Below are positions 57,568 through 64,000 of a DNA stretch of 64,000 nucleotides, piece by piece. This stretch comes from Dermatemys mawii. Lineage: Eukaryota > Chordata > Testudines > Dermatemydidae. Below the pieces are notes generated by a model. The model worked only from the letters and a program-made list of their open reading frames with translations. It ran no database searches and was not told the DNA's origin. Numbering within the stretch: the first letter of the stretch is position 1; each line of letters begins with the position of its first letter. The translations under genes were made by a program, and so were the position numbers. Where the stretch lies: contig ML677385.1 of the NCBI GenBank assembly GCA_007922305.1, positions 1,424,780 through 1,488,779 on the forward strand, read 5' to 3'.

Positions 57568-58173
57568 AGGGCAGGCAGGCAAAAGGGAAATGTACAAGAA
57601 TTTACCATAAATGTTCTCTTCTTCCATCATCCCATGACAGAGGGAAGAATCAAGGCTCAACAATTCTTTCCTCTAACCTCAAAATCCTTTACAGAAGGGT
57701 GTCAGACTCATTGGAAGAAGAGGGCTGAATTCTACATTTAATTATGGTTCATGGCCCAAGGTATAAATTCAGGACTATTTACTCTCAATAAGACCTTGAT
57801 GTCAGTTGGCAGTTTGCACAGATATCGAGGAAAGGATATGGTATTTATGCAGTAACTAAATGTTTTGTTGTTATTTGTTCAGTACTTTATTGTCACATTC
57901 ATCTTCAATATGCACCCTTTTTGTTTTCAATACGTTCCTGTTTAAGCCTACTGTTATTTATGCTCTTTGTTTCTCCTTCTCCATCTTCCTTTCTCAATTT
58001 CTCCCCCGCCCCCACGTCTTTGGGAATCGCCTCTGTTCTCTGAATTCCCTTCTTCCCTGCAACAATTCCAAGTTTCCAACCCTGTGAGCTGCACTCGCAT
58101 CCTTTTCCTAATCTGCCCACTAAAACGATGAGTGGTTAAATAGTGAATGTTGGCACTGAAGTGTCATCCAAAG

Positions 58174-58801
58174 CAGTGGTTCTCAATTGTTTTTTACCCA
58201 GGGACCCCTAAACTTAAATTGACAAACGTGCAGAACCCCAACTCCCCATCATTATTTTGTTGCTCATAATTTGTTTCTTTCACATTATTTTAATAGTTAT
58301 CACGAGTATTACTGTAGCGAAATTATTATTTGAATAGATCAACAAAAAACAGCAAATTAAAATATTGACAACTTATTAATACCGGAGAAGTTTTCAAACT
58401 GTGGGGCATGTCCACCTAGGGGGGCTCCGGGAGGAAACGCCACCTCCACTCCCTGACTCACTTCAGTGGGCCACACAGCAGAAATCTCGGGGGAGGCCAC
58501 AACCAAAAATTGCAGTCTGACTGCAGAAGAGAGATCTCTGCCATCATAAGGGGTTGCCTCAAAGCCATTGACTCCACAGGCAGCAGCTAGCCAAGGAGAC
58601 ACACTACTGCTCTGCTTTGCTGCATCAGCACTTCAGGGAGCAGGGCCAAATGGAAGGCACAAATCGGGCCGGGGGAGGAAGGGATGTGACCCCATGTGCT
58701 CCCTCCCACACATCATCTCTGGTTGCTGGCGCATTCATGGACCCCCTGGATTATATTGGCGGACCCCTACTGGTGTGCGGACCACAGGTTAAGAACCACT
58801 A
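58174..58801. mobile_element. hAT element, probably composite
   Basis: Ends CAGTGGTTCTCAATTG and (complement) TAGTGGTTCTTAACC. The middle (from about 58383) looks like a second insertion. No target duplication was confirmed. Confidence 0.6.
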
Positions 58802-59349
58802 TAAAATCTATATTCCAGTCAGGTTTAGATTATTACCAATGCAACTAGGAAATGGAAGCTGAGATTCTGGAGGATCTGAGTAAGTCATGGTGACCAGGTA
58901 AATAAATGATGTGCTGGCCATATGTTTGACACCCCTGCTCTCTGTCTTCTCCAGAATCAGCTCCTTGTCTTTCTGAGAAAGCCTGCAGGTGGCATCAGGC
59001 TTAGAGGCTCTGCAGCCTCTGTTTCATGTGCATGCTCTCAGGCTACTGTTTATCCTCCCACACTCTGAGATGTTTATCTGCCACAACCGCCCATTTCCAA
59101 GCAAAGGAAAAGTGAGAAATAAAGACAGAAGGGCTGTGCATGGGACAGGGATACATTATTTAATACATTATTTTAAAGTAGCAAACATAAGTTGCCAGGC
59201 TCCTTATGTCTATGGGAGATTTGCCTGAGAAAGGATTTGGCCCTGTTGTAATGTACTTACGTGTATAGCATAGTATCCATTTGTACCTTTAAACTTGTCA
59301 GGGCAAGGACTTGTCATTTGTCTGGCACAGTTAATTTGCTGAATGAGGA

Positions 59350-59570
59350 TGGGAAAAATAGTGCAGGACACAGGACACAAGGGTTCAATTCCTGGCTCAG
59401 CTACAGACTCCCTGTAGGATGGTAGGCAAGTGACTTAACCTGCCCCATACTTCAATTCCCCATCTATACAATGGGGATATTATGTCCCTATCTCACAGGA
59501 GTGTTATGAGGCTAAAATCCCATTATGAATGAGGTGATAAGAGTTAGGTGTAATAGAATATTGTATATAA
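59350..59570 (+). repeat. MIR-type SINE
   Basis: Contains GGTTCAATTCCTGGCTC, CAAGTGACTTAACCTGCCC and TCCCCATCTATACAATGGGG in the order of an ancient amniote MIR. Confidence 0.8.
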
Positions 59571-59805
59571 ATAATAATACAGTAATAACTGCCCCCAGAA
59601 ATATGACCAGCTGACACTCCCAAAGTTTTATAAAACCTGTTGTTATTAGAAATGTTTTGATTTCAGATGTAAGGATTTTGTGTTTTGCTTTTATTTCAGT
59701 TTGGTTTTAGACATTCCCCTGCAGTGCTAGCAATTCAAACACTGCACCATTGTGCTAGGGAATCAGAAGTGGCAAGGGGAGCTTCCTAGAAACTAACTGG
59801 AAGTA

Positions 59806-59990
59806 AAAGTATCAGAGTAGTAGCTGTGTTAGTCTATCACAAAAATAATGAGGAGTCTGGTGGCACCTTAAAGACTAACAGATTGATTTGAGCATAAGCT
59901 TTCGTGGGTAAAAATTCACTTCTTCAGATGCACTGAGTGAAAATTACAGATGCAGGTATTGTTATACTGACACATGAAGAGAAGATGCTT
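59806..59990 (-). repeat. Penelope-type retroelement fragment
   Basis: Contains GGTGGCACCTTAAAGACTAA and the hammerhead-like motif at 59892-59931. The same unit is abundant in reptile genomes. Assignment to Penelope-like elements is from the known association of such hammerheads with that class. Boundaries approximate. Confidence 0.5.
59892..59931 (-). ncRNA. degenerate small hammerhead ribozyme motif
   Basis: On the minus strand, in order: GCAU, CUGAAGA (core CUGANGA), a stem II stretch whose arms GUG...CAC still pair but whose inner pairs are mismatched, GAAA, and AUGC, which pairs with the first GCAU as stem I. Stem III is absent; instead the self-complementary AAGCUU would allow pairing with a second molecule. 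This is the layout reported for small dimer-acting hammerheads in Penelope-like elements. Stem II decay suggests low or no activity here. Confidence 0.55.
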
Positions 59991-60009
59991 ATCCCAGAAT
60001 AAATCTGTT

Positions 60010-60299
60010 AGGGCTGGGCTACACTGGGGCAGAGGGGGTTGACCTAAGATACGCAACTTCAGCTACGCGAATAGTGTAGCTGAAGTCACAGTATCTTAGG
60101 TCAACTTATCTGGCCGTCCCCACAGTGGCAAGTCGACCGCGGCCACTCCCCCACCGACTCTGCTTACTCCTCTTGCAGAGGTGGAGTACAGAAGTTGATT
60201 CGGGGATCAATTTATGGTGTCGAGATGAGACACGATAAATCGATCCCCAATACATCGAGCGCTACCCGTTGATCCGGCGGGTAGTGTAGCCGTACCCTT
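60010..60299. mobile_element. DNA element with GGCTACACT ends and an internal hairpin
   Basis: Ends AGGGCTGGGCTACACTGG and (complement) AGGGTACGGCTACACTAC. A near-perfect inverted repeat of about 29 bases per arm lies at 60038-60105. It is an intact relative of the element at 1319-2194. Confidence 0.7.
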
Positions 60300-61387
60300 T
60301 GTCTTTAAGGTTCCACCGGGCTCTTTGTTGTTTTTTAGAAGCAAAAGTGAAAGTGACTAGTTTAATTTCATTGCTCAGACTCAATTAAGTGCAAACTATG
60401 TATTGGTACTCCAGAGTGCAAGTATGAGAAGTAACACCTGCAGGGACCATCCAGATCTGACCTACCACACAGCTACCCCCTGCCTGAAACCTTCCTGAAG
60501 CTATAGCAATCTCATATGTTTGTGCTGTCTGTGAGACTTTGCAGCAACTGGTGCCTCCCACTCCCACCCCCAAGATGGCAGAAGTTGGCCACCTTCCCAA
60601 AAAGAGAGGGCAGGTTGGAAATGTAATGTCATGTAATGTCAGACAGGGACATGGACAGAGAATAGCCCCATCTGACCCCAGGGGCTGCTGGTGGTGTATG
60701 TGTGTAAAGGACAGGTGTCCTGGAAGCATCAGGCCCTACACAGCCATGTAGATGGCATAGGCCTAATGCAGGCACTGCCAAAGTCTCACTCCTTCCTAGA
60801 AAAAGTGCAAATTAAGGAGCCATTTATTCTGTGAGCTGGAAATCCGTCGGTTATGGAATGCTGAATTCTCAGATTCTCTGAAGTACTTCCTGTCATTCCA
60901 GAGCAGCAGCTGGCAGCTCCCAATCAACAGGACTGCAGTTCTGCACACTAAGTACCACCCTTTTTTAATCTCTTACAAAACACTGGTCCCGTGCCATTTC
61001 CAAGTAATAGTAGCTGTTTGTTGTTTTACATTTGTACCTCTCAATCGGGGGAGGGGAAGAATTCTGACTCAGCAAACATTTAAACATTTGTCTTTTTTTT
61101 CCTGAAGCAATGTGTCTGTGGGAATTTGAAACAGCCTTCCATGAACAGGCAGGATCTCACTCATCAGAGTACTGCAGCAGGGATGTGGTTAACGTAATTA
61201 AGTGTCCATAATATTGTGTAATTTGGGCCTAGACTTCAAGGCTCAGATTCAGCCAGTACTTGGCAGTACCATGTACTGGTACCTCTTTCAAGTTGCTATA
61301 TTGTTTTCCAAATTCTCAGCTTTTTTTTTCTTAGTAAGTCTCTAGCTGATTTGGTTGTGAATAAAATCTCAGAAAAATAAACTGAAT

Positions 61388-61435
61388 GTAAGGCTATGTC
61401 TACACTAGCAAGCTTACAGCAGCACAGCTGTACCA
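61388..61435. repeat. left end of a DNA element
   Basis: AAGGCTATGTCTACACTAGC matches the left end at 29287; the right end was not found. Confidence 0.45.
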
Positions 61436-61712
61436 AGCCTAATGTTCTGAACATGCCTCCCTGCCTCCACATGCTTCAAATACTAAGTCATGCAAACTGG
61501 AGCATGGAGAGGGAAGGATGTTCACCCCTATGAGGGACCAGGGGACAGAGAATAAGTGTTGTTTCTAGAACTGAGGAGTATGTTTATGGAAGAAATTACA
61601 GAAAGGTAGATGAAGGTTTCCTGTTACACTGGCCCAGCCAACTGTGATTCTGTGTGGATTCCAATTATCACCATAGACACCAAGAGCATAAAGGGGTTTC
61701 ACACCACATGGT

Positions 61713-61914
61713 GGAGAAGGAATAGCTCAGAGGTTTGAGCATTGTCCTCCTAAACCTCTAAATTGTAAGATCAATCCTTGAGGGGGCCATTTAGGGATAT
61801 GGGGCAAAAATCTGTTGGATGATTTAATTAGGGATTGGCCCTGCTTTGAGCAGAGGGTTGGACTAGATGATCTCCTGATGTCCCTTCTAACCCTGCTATT
61901 CTATGATTCTAAGT
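61713..61914 (+). repeat. tRNA-derived SINE, Cry I-like (turtle)
   Basis: Pol III A box (TAGCTCAGAGGTTTGAGC) and B-box region (TAAGATCAATCC), then a family body with GAGGGGGCCATTTAGGGAT and a CR1-type tail (GGTTGGACTAGATGATCTCC) ending ATTCTATGATTCTA. This matches the Cry I SINE of hidden-necked turtles as I remember it. Confidence 0.8.
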
Positions 61915-62307
61915 AACCATTTCACTAGTACTGGTAGCCTGGTGTCCTGCAGCCACAGGTTTGATAGCATTGTCTGAACCACACCTGGTTGCCATCACCC
62001 AATGCAAGGTTGCATTCTTAGTCTTAATTAGTAATGAAGTGAACAATCATTAGAGCACTGATCAGTATGCGTTATGTCTGTGATACTGTCTGCTTGCACA
62101 GAAAATATCTGAGCCCTTTGGTTTATTATTTATTTTTATAGCCATCACTTTCTAGTTGATGTTATCAAAGATCCATTTCCTTGTCCTTTATAGTCGCCCC
62201 CTGATATGTTAAGCAGTTTGAAGCTGCTAGTTATTTGTTAGCATTCTAGCATCTTTTGCCAATATAAATAAGGGTATAAGAAAGTTTCCATACCTGACAA
62301 GTGTATC

Positions 62308-62410
62308 ATAGACTCACAGTCTTTAAGATCGGAAGGGATCATCATGATCACCTCCTGCACGTTGCAGGACTCAGAACCTCACCCACTCACTCCTGTAACA
62401 GACCCCTAGT
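62308..62410 (-). repeat. CR1 3' fragment
   Basis: TTAAGATCGGAAGGGATCAT and CACCTCCTGCA are the CR1 tail read from the opposite strand. Confidence 0.65.
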
Positions 62411-62765
62411 CCCTGGCTGGGTTACTGAAATCCTCATATCGTGGTTTAAAGACTTCAAGTTACAGAGAATCCAACTGTGGCATGGTTGGCTCCAGCTGGT
62501 GGTGTGGCTGTAGCGCCACCAGCCACCGGTGCTCCAGGCAGTGCGGTAAGGGGGCAGGAAGCAGGGAGGGCTGAATAGAGGGCAGGGAAGTTCAGGGGAG
62601 AGTCAAGGGTGTGGATAGGGGTCGGGGCAGTCAGAGGGCAGAGAACACCTCTGGAAAGAGGGGAAGTCGGTGCCTATGTGATGGGATGGGCTGTGAGTTA
62701 CTACAGATAATTATTTCCCAGCTGTTGGGCTGGTGGGTTTTGCCCACATGCTCAGGGTCTAACTC

Positions 62766-63215
62766 AGGGATGGGCAAACTTTTTGGCCTGAGGGTCGCAT
62801 TGGGTTTCCAAAATTATATGGAGGGATCGGTTAGGGTCCCTTCTTTCCGGTGTGTGCTTGAACCCCTCTCTGCCTCCAGCCCTGCTCCTTCCCTACCCCC
62901 ATTCCAACTCCTTCCCCAAAGTCCCCACCTCAACTCCACCCCGACCCTGCCAATATTACAACCCCTTCCCTAAATACCACCCGGACCACCACGTTCCTGC
63001 TCCTTCCCCCTCTCCTGGAGTGTGCTAAGCTGTTTGGCAGCAGCCAGGCAAAAAACGCTGGGAGGTAGGCGGAGGAGCAGGGACAGAGCACACTCAGGGG
63101 GTGGGGAGGTAGGGGAGCTTGGCTGCCAGCGGGTGAATAGCACCCACTAATTTTTCCCTGTGGGAGCTCCAGCCCCAGAGCACCCACAAAGTTGGCACCT
63201 ATGCCATCACTGGCC
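62766..63215. mobile_element. hAT element, left end clear
   Basis: Starts CAGGGATGGGCAAACTTTTT, like the hAT at 1561, then CT-rich DNA. The right boundary is uncertain. It splits CR1 sequence on its two sides. Confidence 0.5.
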
Positions 63216-63235
63216 ATTGGGGATATTTGCCGCTA

Positions 63236-63600
63236 GCAGTTGCAGATTGGCTTATGGGGCATTGTTGGCAGTCTCATCATATCATCCCCTCCATAAACTT
63301 ACCAAGCTCAGTCTGGAAGCCAGTTAGGTTTTTTGTCCCCACTGCTCCCCTTGGGAGACTATTCCAGAACTTCACTCCTCTGATGGTTAGAAAATTTCAC
63401 CTAATTTCAAGCCTAAACTTGTTGATGGCCAGATTATATCCATTTGTTCTTGTGAAACATATCAGTCAAATGACATGCGCTCTTGGTTTTGATCATCAAA
63501 CTCTCAAGCTCAAGTCTAGAGGTGGGTATCTTTTCCCCAAGGAAGAATTTAAGTATTTGTGTTGACATATTAGTGACAAAATCCCAATTAATTACAACCT
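63236..63600 (-). repeat. CR1 fragment
   Basis: Contains CTCCATAAACTTACCAAGCT, TCCAGAACTTCACTCCTCTG and ATATCCATTTGTTCTTGTG, the CR1 3' region in minus orientation. Confidence 0.75.
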
Positions 63601-64000
63601 GGAAATAGTCTCTTATGGAGACTTCTCCTCTCACACTCCCTGTCCTAAATCAGATGCTGGTGGGCATGTTGGGCTTCTCCTCTCCCATTCGTGCCACTCT
63701 CAGCTCCTTCCTCCATCCTGTCCCACTCTTCTCCTCTTTTGAACAGCACTGCATCCAATGCTTCTCTCCTCTCCCATTCAACACTGCTGTTACCTACCAT
63801 CCACCCAACTCCTCCCATCAGCCTTTCTATCTGATTTTGACTCCTGACTCTTTCACGTCCTCTCCTCACGATCTCCCACATTTATCTTTGGTATCTACAG
63901 CTTCTCTGTTGAAGGTTCATCCAACGCCCTAGCTGCCTACCTCCTTATCCTCACCTCCTCATTCTATCTGTGGACTTGGATCAGCTCTCCCACCTACCTA

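Larger units (their letters stand above)
55800..58170. other. upstream intergenic DNA
   Basis: No gene seen. Holds an old repeat at 56236-56365 and the T8/G19 tract at 57541-57567. Confidence 0.7.

Noticed and set aside
55800..64000. search for exons of ZBTB21, the other expected neighbour
   Set aside because: No BTB or zinc-finger coding segment was found; only repeats and unannotated DNA.

Overview
This is vertebrate nuclear DNA, most likely from a cryptodiran (hidden-necked) turtle. That inference rests on three things seen in the sequence: a tRNA-derived SINE at about 61.7 kb that looks like the Cry I family of turtles, several CR1 LINE fragments with typical sauropsid 3' ends, and many short inverted-repeat DNA transposons (hAT type with 8-bp target duplications, and short MITEs) of the kind that fill turtle genomes. 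There are no bacterial operons, CRISPR arrays or phage genes.

One host protein-coding gene is visible: C2CD2 (C2 calcium-dependent domain containing 2, paralogue of TMEM24/C2CD2L), on the minus strand. All 14 coding exons could be assigned, from the start codon at 54936 to the stop codon at 10555. They splice in frame with GT-AG junctions throughout and total 696 codons plus stop, which matches the length I recall for human C2CD2. The order is an N-terminal membrane anchor (exon 1), an SMP-type lipid-transfer region (exons 1-6), a C2 domain (exons 6-9), a low-complexity linker (exons 9-13) and a strongly polybasic C-terminus (exon 14). A CpG island at about 54.78-55.79 kb covers the promoter and 5' end. 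The 3' UTR runs below 10554, with plausible poly(A) signals near 9531 and 5374.

Layout: 1-5.3 kb is intergenic and holds MITEs, a nested hAT, and a hAT transposase relic split by another hAT. 5.3-10.6 kb is the probable C2CD2 3' UTR. 10.6-54.9 kb is the gene body with 13 introns, holding a long 5'-truncated CR1 LINE (17.2-19.96 kb), two hATs inserted back to back at one target (20.9-22.0 kb), LTR sequences (24.4 and 37.0 kb), several MITEs, and an internally deleted DNA-transposon copy with a zinc-ribbon-like ORF (46.5-47.8 kb). 55.8-64 kb is upstream intergenic DNA with MIR, Cry-type SINE, CR1 and hAT pieces and a Penelope-type fragment carrying a degenerate small hammerhead ribozyme motif.

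I saw no undescribed multi-gene system. The most interesting items are the hammerhead-like motif at 59892-59931, the internally deleted transposon ORF at 46973-47386, and the hAT pair that appears to have reused one target site.
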